Source of the DNA: Fluviicola sp. XM-24bin1
GTDB lineage: Bacteria > Bacteroidota > Bacteroidia > Flavobacteriales_D > Crocinitomicaceae
Assembly (NCBI GenBank): GCA_003149635.1
Contig: QCWI01000012.1
Span: forward strand, 62,001-126,000
Length of the DNA stretch: 64,000 nucleotides
Direction of reading: 5' to 3'
The position numbers and the translations under genes were made by a program. How positions within the stretch are numbered: the first letter of the stretch is position 1; each line of letters opens with the position of its first letter. This document shows positions 45,771 through 54,135 of this stretch, piece by piece. Under the pieces are notes generated by a model. It ran no database searches. It was not told the origin of the DNA and saw only the letters and a program-made list of their open reading frames with translations.

Positions 45771-45911
45771 TTAACCGTTAAGGCGCAAGAGACGCTAAGC
45801 TGTGTATTATGGTTTGATGAAAGTTCGCAAGGATTATGACAGTGTCATAATTTAGCGCCCTTTCAGTTACTTTTAAATATTATTTGTGCTCCTGGCGTCT
45901 TTGCGGTTTAA
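45771..45911. repeat. Dispersed intergenic repeat, copy A
   Basis: Within the 330-base gap between the S8 peptidase and NADH dehydrogenase genes. AAGGCGCAAG (45780-45789) is followed 43 bases later by an 8-bp palindrome, ATTATGAC-AGT-GTCATAAT (45833-45851). The right end (45891-45911) carries GGCGTCTTTGCGG, roughly inverted to the left end. Copy B is at 60549-60630. The rest of the gap holds no gene I can support. Confidence 0.6.
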
Positions 45912-45951
45912 CATAAACCATGGGCTTCCAACTACTTTTCGAAAGGAGACT

Positions 45952-47241
45952 TTAAACTGGCACTTCCTCCTTCTTTCCCTTCCGTTTGTACTCACGAATG
46001 ATCAATCGTGAACCGCGATCGTATCTAATATAGCGCCATGCCCAGTTCATAAAAACAATCAGTCGATTACGGTAATCCACCAAGAGCATCAAATGGACGA
46101 ACATCCAAGTCAACCATGCAAAATATCCGGAAAAACTGAATTTCTTTAAATCCACAACGGCCTTGTTACGACCGATCGTTGCCATGGTTCCTTTATCCTT
46201 GTATGTAAACGGCTTTGTTGGTTTTCCTTTTGCCAGCGCATTGAAATTCTTCGCCAACCAATGTCCTTGCTGACCAGCAACCGAAGCCATCATGGCATGT
46301 CCACGAGGGTTCTCCTCCGATCGCATTTCCGCCATATCTCCTATTACGTAGACATCGTCGTGGGCAATCGCTTTTGCATGATCATCGATTAAAATGCGCC
46401 CGTTTTGCGACCCGCCTGTTTCCAATCCAGGAAGAGCTCGGGCCTTTACCCCAGCTGTCCAGATGACCGCTTTCGATTCGAAGTTTTCCTTGTTGGTCAC
46501 CACAGTATCCCCATCGTAACTTTCAACACGTGTACTTAGCCAGATGTTGACACCCGATTTCTTCAGAAATGCATAGGATTTCTTTGAGGAATTATCGCTC
46601 ATAGCACCCAAAACGGCGTCCGAACCTTCCACTAGGTGAATTTCCATACGACGGATGTCCAAATCCGGATAGTCATTTGGAAGTACGTGCGCTTTCAACT
46701 CCGCTAATGCACCCGCTAATTCAACTCCGGTAGCTCCTCCTCCGACGATGACAAAATTCATCAATCTATTTTGTTCTTCGATATCGCTCGTATTTAACGC
46801 TTCCTCAAAATTCTGCAAAATCATGCTTCGCAATTGCAGCGATTCCACCAAGGATTTCATAGGAACCGCAAATCGCTCTACATCTTTATTTCCGAAAAAG
46901 TTATTCGTTGCTCCCAGCGCTACTACCAAATGATCGTATTCAATGGAACCGATGGTTGTGTGCACTTCCTTTTTCTCGGTATCGATACTTTCTACAGTGG
47001 TTTTGCGAAAGTGAAAGCGTGTCTTTCCTTTGAAAATCTTGCGAATTGGGTAAGTAATGGAATCAGGCTCCAATCCAGACGTTGCCACCTGGTACATCAA
47101 AGGCTGAAACGTGTGATAATTATTCTTATCCAACAGGACAATCTGATACTGTTTGGAGTTGATCGTCTGTACGAATTTTAGCCCTGCAAAACCGCATCCT
47201 ACGACGACAATTCTTGGGAGGTCAACGCGAGGAATATTCAT
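45952..47241 (-). CDS. ndh: Type II NADH dehydrogenase
   Basis: A 429-residue FAD-dependent NADH:quinone oxidoreductase that feeds electrons to the quinone pool without pumping protons. N-terminal FAD loop IVVVGCGFAGLKFV, then NNYHTFQPLMYQVATSGLEP typical of NDH-2, a second nucleotide loop FVIVGGGATGVELAGAL for NADH, and VYVIGDMAEM close to the flavin. The C-terminus (FAWLTWMFVHLMLLVDYRNR) is an amphipathic to hydrophobic membrane anchor. Reads divergently from the superoxide dismutase gene with a 232-base gap. Confidence 0.94.
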   Translation of the reverse strand: MNIPRVDLPRIVVVGCGFAGLKFVQTINSKQYQIVLLDKNNYHTFQPLMYQVATSGLEPDSITYPIRKIFKGKTRFHFRKTTVESIDTEKKEVHTTIGSIEYDHLVVALGATNNFFGNKDVERFAVPMKSLVESLQLRSMILQNFEEALNTSDIEEQNRLMNFVIVGGGATGVELAGALAELKAHVLPNDYPDLDIRRMEIHLVEGSDAVLGAMSDNSSKKSYAFLKKSGVNIWLSTRVESYDGDTVVTNKENFESKAVIWTAGVKARALPGLETGGSQNGRILIDDHAKAIAHDDVYVIGDMAEMRSEENPRGHAMMASVAGQQGHWLAKNFNALAKGKPTKPFTYKDKGTMATIGRNKAVVDLKKFSFSGYFAWLTWMFVHLMLLVDYRNRLIVFMNWAWRYIRYDRGSRLIIREYKRKGKKEEVPV

Positions 47242-47473
47242 ACTTTAAAGGTCTTCATTATTCGAATAGAAAACAATCTTTTCCGGTAAAATTTACATCG
47301 ACAAAATCAACCATGGTAAATAGCTACAAATCAATATTAATGGGCCTTACGGCGGGTTGATAGATTCTTGTTTATAGTTTCTATAGATTGAATTGATGAA
47401 AATATAAAGAACGCCAATACTTCAATCTTAGGTCTTTTGTTACATTTACACCGTAAATAATTAAACAAAAATT

Positions 47474-48073
47474 ATGGCTTTTGAATTACCACAGCTTCCA
47501 TATGCTTACGATGCATTGGAACCACATATTGATGCAAGAACGATGGAAATCCACCACTCAAAGCATCACAACGGATATACAACAAAATTAAACGGAGCAA
47601 TTGAAGGAACTGACTTTGCTGGAATGAGCATCGAAGACATCCTTGCCAACTGCGCAGACAACGGTGCTGTTCGCAACAACGGCGGAGGTTACTACAATCA
47701 CAACTTGTTCTGGGAAGTAATGTCTCCGAACGGAGGTGGTGCACCTTCAGGAGATTTAGCTGCTGCAATTGACTCAGCTTTCGGATCTTTCGATGCGTTC
47801 AAAGAAGCCTTTTCAAACGCTGCGGCAACCCGATTCGGTTCAGGATGGGCTTGGTTGTGTGTTACTGACGGAAAATTGGAAGTATGCTCTACAGCGAACC
47901 AAGACAACCCGCTAATGGGACTTGGATGTGGAGGAACTCCTATCCTTGGATTGGATGTTTGGGAGCACGCGTACTACCTAAACTACCAAAACCGTCGTCC
48001 GGATTACATCAACGCGTTCTTCAACGTTGTAAACTGGGACAAAGTAGCTGAGAACTTTGCTGCTGCAAAATAA
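47474..48073 (+). CDS. sodA: Superoxide dismutase, Mn/Fe type
   Basis: A 199-residue superoxide dismutase. Metal ligands by family alignment: H27 ([12 protein letters not shown]), H76 (YYNHNLFW), D161 and H165 ([12 protein letters not shown]). The residues that separate metal types, Gly-Gly before YYNH and Gln in STANQDNP, favour manganese, though cambialistic use is possible. The missing signal peptide puts it in the cytoplasm. A good terminator follows at 48104-48135. It protects the respiratory chain whose NDH-2 is encoded next door in the opposite direction. Confidence 0.95.
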   Translation: MAFELPQLPYAYDALEPHIDARTMEIHHSKHHNGYTTKLNGAIEGTDFAGMSIEDILANCADNGAVRNNGGGYYNHNLFWEVMSPNGGGAPSGDLAAAIDSAFGSFDAFKEAFSNAAATRFGSGWAWLCVTDGKLEVCSTANQDNPLMGLGCGGTPILGLDVWEHAYYLNYQNRRPDYINAFFNVVNWDKVAENFAAAK

Positions 48074-48103
48074 GCACTTCAGTTAGTTAAAGAATAAAAC
48101 AGG

Positions 48104-48135
48104 AAAGCTGCTCTACCATGTGGAGCAGCTTTTTT
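48104..48135 (+). terminator. Terminator of superoxide dismutase gene
   Basis: AAAGCTGCTC (48104-48113) pairs perfectly with GAGCAGCTTT (48123-48132) across a 9-base loop, followed by a T-run. It lies 31 bases after the sod stop. Confidence 0.9.
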
Positions 48136-48159
48136 CGTGGGATAAACTATTGTTGATGT

Positions 48160-48290
48160 AGAACCCTCCCCCTTACTGCGCAGCAGCTACAAAGAGAATC
48201 CCCCTCTAAAGGGGGAAACTACTTTTTCCTAAAGAATAAAATTGAACCTGAATCTACTCCCCTTTGGAGGCGGCTGTGGGGAGGATACAA
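48160..48290. repeat. GC-rich palindromic intergenic repeat, second copy
   Basis: Hairpins CCCCC/GGGGG at 48200-48215 and CTCCCC/GGGGAG at 48257-48283, with GGAGGCGGC between. Same style as 6380-6482 (CTCCC palindrome, then GGCGG). No coding frame is apparent. Confidence 0.5.
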
Positions 48291-48345
48291 AAGGGACTCT
48301 TTCATCTCGCAAAAAAGTGTTTTGTGAATAACCTTGAAATTTGTT

Positions 48346-48363
48346 GGTAACTAAGCAGTTACC
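48346..48363. promoter_or_regulatory. Perfect hairpin GGTAACT-AAGC-AGTTACC
   Basis: A 7-bp perfect inverted repeat with a 4-base loop, ending 38 bases in front of the small ORF at 48401. It could be an operator or a leader hairpin; no partner is known. Confidence 0.3.
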
Positions 48364-48400
48364 CAGGCAAACGAAACGAACATTAATTCCGTTATTGTAG

Positions 48401-48535
48401 ATGAACGAACGTAACCAAAATCGGTTATTAGGTTATACAGCTAACCACATGGATAATTCATTGCACATAAAACGCCTTTTGATTCTGACTGTTTGTCTTT
48501 TTGCAGCGGTAATTACCGTATTTGCAATTGCCTAA
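48401..48535 (+). CDS. Possible small membrane protein, 44 residues
   Basis: An ATG-started frame of 44 codons ending in TAA. A polar N-terminus (MNERNQNRLLGYTANH) is followed by a second possible start (M17) and then IKRLLILTVCLFAAVITVFA, a single hydrophobic helix reaching the C-terminus with positive residues before it. That is the layout of single-pass small proteins. It sits in an otherwise empty 618-base region between sod and the NifU-like gene. I do not recognise it, and chance open frames of this size are common, so support is modest. Confidence 0.35.
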   Translation: MNERNQNRLLGYTANHMDNSLHIKRLLILTVCLFAAVITVFAIA

Positions 48536-48691
48536 GAATTCAGTTTAGAATGCTTGAATTTGAGTGACTCGTAAGGTCTTTTGGATGCCTTATGAAGCGC
48601 TTTATATTTGACATATCACCTAGCGCAAGAACCTACGGGAAACTCGGTTTCAACGAGATACTTTCGAGAAAGAATTCAGAATTGTAACCAC

Positions 48692-48952
48692 TTAGGCGAT
48701 CTCAGGCATGTTAATTGCCTCCACCTTCGGTACTTCAGGAACCGCCTTTTTCACTTGTTCCTCCAAGCCTGCTTTTAGCGTCATCATTGACATTGAACAA
48801 TCGCTACATGCGCCCAATAAACGCACTACCACTGTTGCATCGTCTTTGATTTCCACCAATTCCATATCGCCACCATCAGCATTCAAAAACGGACGAAGCT
48901 GGTCCAACGCCACCATTACCTTCTCTTCGATATGTTTCTTGTCAACTGCCAT
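48692..48952 (-). CDS. NifU-like iron-sulfur scaffold protein
   Basis: An 86-residue NifU C-terminal-type (Nfu) protein: the core is ADGGDMELVEIKD and the cluster-binding CSDCSMSMMTLKAGLEEQ with the CxxC pair. Nfu proteins assemble or deliver 4Fe-4S clusters. It starts one base after the stop of the Mrp gene and is the last of a three-gene unit (lipoprotein, Mrp, Nfu). Candidate clients in this window include Edd and LipA-type enzymes, by inference. Confidence 0.94.
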   Translation of the reverse strand: MAVDKKHIEEKVMVALDQLRPFLNADGGDMELVEIKDDATVVVRLLGACSDCSMSMMTLKAGLEEQVKKAVPEVPKVEAINMPEIA

Positions 48953-48953
48953 A

Positions 48954-50027
48954 TTATTTGGACTTTAGAAGATCTACTTCTTTTACAAAAGTACGAACTA
49001 ATTCATCAAGTGCATCGGCAATCGGGCTGTTTTCCTGAAATACTGCGGGTCTACCAACATCTCCTGCCTCACGGATTCCTTGAATTAAAGGAAGCTGTCC
49101 GATGAAAGGAACGTTCATTCCAGCAGCGAGGTTTTTCGCACCATCACGACCGAAAATGTAGTATTTGTTGTCTGGCAATTCTTCCGGTGTAAACCACGCC
49201 ATATTCTCAATGATTCCAATTACTGGAACGTTGATGGATTCCAATCGGAACATGTTGACTCCTTTACGCGCATCCGCCAAAGCCACTTCTTGCGGCGTAC
49301 TTACTACAACGGCTCCATCCAATGGAACGTCTTGTACCAATGACAAGTGAATATCTCCTGTTCCCGGAGGAAGATCGATGAGTAGGTAGTCCAATTTTCC
49401 CCAGTAGGCATCCGTAAACATCTGCGTGAGTGCTTTCGAAGCCATAGGCCCGCGCCAAACCACCGCATTGTCTTGCTCCGTAAAGAAACCAATGGATAAA
49501 ATCTTGATTCCGTAGCTCACTACAGGATTGATTTTCGGAGTTCCTTCGACATCCAGCATGGTTGGTTTTTCATCTACCACATCAAACATCGTTGGCATCG
49601 ATGGGCCGTAAATGTCCGCATCTACCACTCCTACGCGATATCCTGCTTTTGCCAATCCGCCGGCGAGGTTTGCGGTAACCGTAGATTTACCAACGCCTCC
49701 CTTTCCGGATGCAACCGCTACTACGTGTTTCACCTCTGGCAACACTTTACGCTGTACGTGCGCTTCTTTCGCCTCTGCAGGCATAGCAGCAACTTCGCAA
49801 TTGATTGAAATTTCCTTTCCGAATTTATTCTTGAGGTTGAACTCGATCGCCTCCTGCATACGACGGCGGGCGTGCATCGCAGGATTCGAAACCATAACTC
49901 TCAGCGAGATGGCATTCTCTTCGATTTTCAGTTCTTCTACCAGATTGGCAGATACAATGTCTTTTTTAAGGTCTGGTTCCATGACGGCTCCAAGCACGTC
50001 AAGGACATTTTCGCGAACTAATTCCAT
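48954..50027 (-). CDS. mrp: Mrp/ApbC iron-sulfur carrier ATPase
   Basis: A 357-residue P-loop ATPase of the Mrp/NBP35 family that carries iron-sulfur clusters. An N-terminal MIP18-like domain (residues 1-90) precedes VASGKGGVGKSTVTANLAGG (deviant Walker A), VDADIYGPSMPTMFD, LLIDLPPGTGDIHLSL and the region VVWRGPMASKALTQM. It lacks the CxxC of some members (not seen near the C-terminus). Sits between a small lipoprotein gene and the Nfu gene, which makes cluster transfer its likely job. Confidence 0.94.
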   Translation of the reverse strand: MELVRENVLDVLGAVMEPDLKKDIVSANLVEELKIEENAISLRVMVSNPAMHARRRMQEAIEFNLKNKFGKEISINCEVAAMPAEAKEAHVQRKVLPEVKHVVAVASGKGGVGKSTVTANLAGGLAKAGYRVGVVDADIYGPSMPTMFDVVDEKPTMLDVEGTPKINPVVSYGIKILSIGFFTEQDNAVVWRGPMASKALTQMFTDAYWGKLDYLLIDLPPGTGDIHLSLVQDVPLDGAVVVSTPQEVALADARKGVNMFRLESINVPVIGIIENMAWFTPEELPDNKYYIFGRDGAKNLAAGMNVPFIGQLPLIQGIREAGDVGRPAVFQENSPIADALDELVRTFVKEVDLLKSK

Positions 50028-50041
50028 GAACTTGTGGGAAT

Positions 50042-50644
50042 CTATTTCCCTGATTTCGGCTTAAATGATTTGATGGATTTAGCCATCATCTCAATAATAT
50101 TCTTCTCGTATCCTTCTTCTCTACTCTCCAACACGTACGTGATTCCGTCAACCGTTTTTTGTCCGAAAACGTGGTAAGATTTGTGTTCGACTCCAACCGT
50201 CGAAGCCGCGCGATCTGATCCTTTTACGACCAATTCTCGCTGGTACAAAATCATGTCTTCATCGTCGATCAAGTACTTGATTTTGAAAAACTCTTTACGT
50301 TTTAATTCTTTCTTTTCCTCCTTGATATTGTCTTTGATATTGGCCATATCCTCAATGTGCAAGGTAAAGTTCTGACCGATATCAATTTGCCAGATGTGAT
50401 CTTCTGGATGAGAAACTTCTGGTTTTGTCGAAGCCCCGATATTGGCAGTTTCGTCTGGCAGATGAATGTAGGCGTCGATACCATACTTAGACATGTCCAT
50501 TACTTGAAATTCGTAGTAGTCTTCGAGATCGATATCCTCTTTTTTCTTCTTATCCTCTTCCTCATTGGAACAAGATGAAAGAAAGAATCCTGGCACTACT
50601 AAAAGTAAGAGCATCAGCGATTTAAAGGCAAATTTTCCTGACAT
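50042..50644 (-). CDS. Lipoprotein of unknown function
   Basis: A 200-residue protein starting at ATG 50644. The signal ends at the lipobox FFLSSC, followed by a charged linker of Glu and Lys (SNEEEDKKKKED) and a compact domain with YYEFQVMDMSKYGIDAYIHLP and HIWQIDIGQNFTLHIEDM, ending with KSIKSFKPK. I do not recognise the family. A longer frame starts 33 bases earlier but puts the signal out of place. It is the first gene of the unit with Mrp and Nfu, 14 bases before Mrp. Confidence 0.75.
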   Translation of the reverse strand: MSGKFAFKSLMLLLLVVPGFFLSSCSNEEEDKKKKEDIDLEDYYEFQVMDMSKYGIDAYIHLPDETANIGASTKPEVSHPEDHIWQIDIGQNFTLHIEDMANIKDNIKEEKKELKRKEFFKIKYLIDDEDMILYQRELVVKGSDRAASTVGVEHKSYHVFGQKTVDGITYVLESREEGYEKNIIEMMAKSIKSFKPKSGK

Positions 50645-50716
50645 AGGTAATGTTTTATAGCAACTGGCTTTCACCATTTTGCAAATATAAGAAAATGCCT
50701 GTGATGGAGGTCGTTG

Positions 50717-51127
50717 TTAGAGGATGATCACACCTTTTGCGCCAAGAGCTGGAATAGTTTTCATGTTCGCTTCAGAAATGGTTTCGGGTAGAAACACGAA
50801 TTTCTTGTCGTACATCGTACTGTCTACGTAGAAACTTACCCAGTATTCGTTCGCCAAACCGAACACTTCTTCCATGATCGGTTCGATTTTCGCCGCTTCT
50901 TGAGGTAGAAGAACTTCCAGCGAATGGCGCAACATAGAAGTCTTCACTTTTTCACCCGTATTGGCATTCGTACCGTATCCTTTGCTAGAGATGATAATTC
51001 CTTCCATGATGTCCTCACGTAGGTTCAAGAGATATACGTTATAGATTTTCTCGCCGATTTCATTCGTTTCCTGAACGACTGCAACTCCGACATTCTCTAC
51101 CTTAGGCCCCATTAATTCCTCACGCAT
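50717..51127 (-). CDS. Conserved hypothetical protein, 136 residues
   Basis: A soluble protein without signal or membrane segment. Phrases such as NVGVAVVQETNEIGEKIYNV, GIIISSKGYGTNANTGEKV, MLRHSLEVLLPQEAAKIEP and YDKKFVFLPETISE suggest a mixed alpha/beta fold. I have no family name. It is 40 bases after the serine hydrolase gene and may be the last gene of the PGI2-lipB-hydrolase operon, with a possible role in the cytoplasm. Confidence 0.65.
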   Translation of the reverse strand: MREELMGPKVENVGVAVVQETNEIGEKIYNVYLLNLREDIMEGIIISSKGYGTNANTGEKVKTSMLRHSLEVLLPQEAAKIEPIMEEVFGLANEYWVSFYVDSTMYDKKFVFLPETISEANMKTIPALGAKGVIIL

Positions 51128-51167
51128 ATCCCTTCAATTTGGACGGCAAAAATAAGAACTTCTCGCT

Positions 51168-52415
51168 TTATTTCGCGGCAGTCTCGGAAGCCAATATTTT
51201 ACCCAATGTTATGTATTGAAAGAGTCCGAGGCAATGACCTACCTGATACTTCACACCATTTACGTACTCTTCATCGTCTTTTAGATGTTCTGGAATTACG
51301 AAATCGTCTTTACGTTTCATTCCCAAACGAATGATCATTAAATCTCGGCTCGGGATACAAATGATGTATTGCCCTAAAATTCCGCGGCAATAAATTACCT
51401 CATCGGCATTGCCGCGATATGTCCAGACGTGGTATCCGTATCGATAATTTGGAATCCCTTCTTCCGTCATTAAGTCGTTTTGCTTCGTCATTTGAAGGAA
51501 GAACCAACGCGGAATGATTTGTTCATCGTTGTATTTTCCTCCGTCCATGATCATGCGACCAATCTTTGCGAAGTCCGTCGCTTTAGCATACAAACAACAG
51601 AATGCTTTTTCTTGACCGTTTTCAGAATCAAGACTCCAATGCGCATCTTCTTCCATTCCCAGCTTCGACCAAATCTTCTCAGACGCATATTTGCTAATCG
51701 TCTTTCCTGTGGATTTCTCCACGATCATAGCAAGCAATTGCGAATTCCCACCTTGATATTTGAAGACTTTCCCTGGCTCGGAAACTTTGCGCTGACGCAA
51801 AATCAACCCGTCCAAATCGGTTCCGTAGTAAGATTCCGCGTTATCTGAAAACGGATTGACACCACTTTCCGTCCAACTCAATCCAGAAGCCATTTGCAAA
51901 AGGTGCTCAATGGTGATTTTATCTCGGGAACCGTTTTTGAATTCCGGAATGTACTTGCTCACCGGATCGTGAATATCGTCGATATGTCCTTCGTCAATAG
52001 CAATCCCAACAAGAATCGCGACAACGGTTTTCGCGACAGAAAATGAATTCGAAAGTGTTTCCTGATTGTGTTCATCCCAATACTCCTCGTAAATTAAGGT
52101 ATCATTCTTAACTACGAGCAAAGCCTTGGTTTCTAGCTCTTCAATGTATTGGCGTAAGTCGTCGGGAATTTTCTGGGTGTTGTATTTCGGATGTTTAGGA
52201 AACTCAAAAACTTTTCCATCTCCTTTGCTGATTTTTCGCGTATGGAAAGTCTCCAAATCATAAATAGTGGGGCCAGTACGACCTTTGAGGTACGTTTCTT
52301 TGATGCCTTTGTAGATGTAAAATCGTCCCGTAAGGATGATAATGGCATTTACAACCAGCACAATACCGACAACAAACAATACTATCACGCGCACTATTTT
52401 TTTGAGATGCTTCAT
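51168..52415 (-). CDS. Serine beta-lactamase-like hydrolase, membrane-anchored
   Basis: A 415-residue serine hydrolase of the class C beta-lactamase/esterase fold. An N-terminal helix (about residues 9-30) anchors it, with the domain outside. The nucleophile motif SxxK is in SNSFSVAKTVVAIL; a Tyr motif is in KYQGGNSQLLA; HLLQMASGLSW is typical for the family. Substrate unknown: ester, amide or D-peptide. Starts inside the end of lipB (4-base overlap), so it is cotranscribed with lipB and PGI/PMI copy 2. Confidence 0.88.
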   Translation of the reverse strand: MKHLKKIVRVIVLFVVGIVLVVNAIIILTGRFYIYKGIKETYLKGRTGPTIYDLETFHTRKISKGDGKVFEFPKHPKYNTQKIPDDLRQYIEELETKALLVVKNDTLIYEEYWDEHNQETLSNSFSVAKTVVAILVGIAIDEGHIDDIHDPVSKYIPEFKNGSRDKITIEHLLQMASGLSWTESGVNPFSDNAESYYGTDLDGLILRQRKVSEPGKVFKYQGGNSQLLAMIVEKSTGKTISKYASEKIWSKLGMEEDAHWSLDSENGQEKAFCCLYAKATDFAKIGRMIMDGGKYNDEQIIPRWFFLQMTKQNDLMTEEGIPNYRYGYHVWTYRGNADEVIYCRGILGQYIICIPSRDLMIIRLGMKRKDDFVIPEHLKDDEEYVNGVKYQVGHCLGLFQYITLGKILASETAAK

Positions 52416-53116
52416 TCGAGGTGGTAGGAAAATCCGAATTGGGCAGCCAGCTTTTCTTTTAAAACGTTAGAAACCTCAACAAGGTCAAGTGGTTTGCCTA
52501 ATTCTTGTTCCATGGACGTTACTGCTTTATCGTCGATTCCACATGGAATAATATGCGAAAAATACGACAAATCAGAGTTCACATTGAATCCAATACCGTG
52601 CATGGTTACCCAACGAGAGCTTTTTACGCCCATAGCACAGATTTTCCGAGCACGTTCCGTTTCACCTTCGATCCAAACACCTGTTAACCCACCTACTCTT
52701 CCACTTTCTATGCCATACTCGGCCAACGTTTGAATCACCGCCTCTTCCAAATACCGCATGTACTTATGAATATCGGTAAAAAAGTGATCCAAGTCCAAGA
52801 TAGGATACACCACCAATTGTCCCGGGCCGTGATAGGTAATATCGCCTCCACGATTGATTTCGTAGTACGTAGCATGATGCTCTCTTAGACCGGCGTCATC
52901 CAAAAGCAAGTTTTCTTTATCGCCACTTTTTCCGAGTGTGTAGACATGTGGATGCTGACAGAAAAGCATGTAATGTTCTGTAGGAGTATCCGATTCTCCG
53001 TTCCGAATGCGAATCTTTTGATCGATCGTTCCTTTGAACAGTTTTTCCTGATAATCCCAGGCTTCTTTGTAGTCAATCAGCCCCAAATCCCGGTAGTGCA
53101 CCTTGGGTGTTTCCAT
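52412..53116 (-). CDS. lipB: Octanoyltransferase LipB
   Basis: A 234-residue enzyme that transfers octanoyl groups from acyl carrier protein to lipoyl domains. Signatures: YEINRGGDITYHGPGQL, GLTGVWIEG, catalytic Lys165 (MGVKSSRWV) and Cys192 (IIPCGIDDK). Cytoplasmic. Its start overlaps the stop of PGI/PMI copy 2 by one base (TAATG), and its stop overlaps the next gene start by four bases. Length is normal. Confidence 0.95.
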   Translation of the reverse strand: METPKVHYRDLGLIDYKEAWDYQEKLFKGTIDQKIRIRNGESDTPTEHYMLFCQHPHVYTLGKSGDKENLLLDDAGLREHHATYYEINRGGDITYHGPGQLVVYPILDLDHFFTDIHKYMRYLEEAVIQTLAEYGIESGRVGGLTGVWIEGETERARKICAMGVKSSRWVTMHGIGFNVNSDLSYFSHIIPCGIDDKAVTSMEQELGKPLDLVEVSNVLKEKLAAQFGFSYHLE

Positions 53117-54102
53117 TAGAACTTTGCGAGCTCTCCTTTCAAGTAATCAATAACGGCAATATCAATCGTATCGATGTCATCCAACTCAGCCAAATAGAAC
53201 GAAGCCCAATCAACGATGTTGATCAAATAAATAGACTGCTCAATAACTGAATCTCCTTTCGAGTGGACATCGAATACGGATGTCTTCTGTGAGATTTTAT
53301 CTCGCGTGATTTCGATGCGCTTGTCGTTTCTTGGGTGATTTCCTTTTGTCATGAAGAACACCGGTGCAAAACGACGATCTCCTCCACCCCATCCAACAAG
53401 CTCGTTGTGATTCATTTCTGGAATTGGATTCGTCCAGCTAAGGTACTTACTGTTCTCATTGAATTGCTGACGGGCACGCACCAAAACAGGCTCGTATCCA
53501 GTCGTTCCGTACATGATTCCTACTTTTTGGTGTAGGTGCTCTGCCAAACCTTTGGCTTTCATGTGGATGGTCTCAGATTCGGTAACGATCAAATCACGTC
53601 CAGCTTCCATTTCTTTCAAACGATCTGCTGAAGACATTCCGATTGTAGCGAAAATGTGTAGCAATTGAACCAACGAGTAGGCCAACGCCGTTCTCGGCGG
53701 GTTTCCACCAGGAACTTTAATGAAATCGTAACCGTTCGAGTTGCACAATTCTTCTAGTTTTCCTCCAGAACAAATCCCGATGATTTTCGCTCCCTTCTTC
53801 TGAGCAGCTTCGATGGCTCCCAAGGTCTCCTCCGTATTTCCAGAATACGATGATCCGATCACCAAGGTGTTTTCGTTGACGAAGTTGGGAATTGTATAAT
53901 CTTTGGCGATAGAAACGGGCACATCCAATTCATCAGACAACCACGTTTGTAACATACTTCCTCCAATTCCTGATCCGCCCATTCCGCAAATCAAAATGTT
54001 GGAAACACCTTTGTAATCTCCTGAAATATTTGAGTTCTGTGCAATTTCGAGCGCTTCGGTAATATTCGCCGGAAACGCTTCAATCAGTTGTTTCATCTCC
54101 AT
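53116..54102 (-). CDS. Bifunctional phosphoglucose/phosphomannose isomerase, copy 2
   Basis: A 328-residue SIS-domain isomerase with the same motif order as the copy at 20438-21421: ICGMGGSGIGGSMLQTW, IGSSYSGNTEETLGAI, PGGNPPRTALAYSL and NPIPEMNHNELVGW. Both copies should handle glucose-6-P and/or mannose-6-P. This one is not beside sugar genes but heads an operon with lipB, so it is likely the housekeeping isomerase and the other the sugar-locus copy. That division is inference. The ATG is clean and the length is typical. Confidence 0.93.
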   Translation of the reverse strand: MEMKQLIEAFPANITEALEIAQNSNISGDYKGVSNILICGMGGSGIGGSMLQTWLSDELDVPVSIAKDYTIPNFVNENTLVIGSSYSGNTEETLGAIEAAQKKGAKIIGICSGGKLEELCNSNGYDFIKVPGGNPPRTALAYSLVQLLHIFATIGMSSADRLKEMEAGRDLIVTESETIHMKAKGLAEHLHQKVGIMYGTTGYEPVLVRARQQFNENSKYLSWTNPIPEMNHNELVGWGGGDRRFAPVFFMTKGNHPRNDKRIEITRDKISQKTSVFDVHSKGDSVIEQSIYLINIVDWASFYLAELDDIDTIDIAVIDYLKGELAKF

Positions 54103-54135
54103 AGTTCTTCTTTTTTAAATGTGTACTGAATTCAA

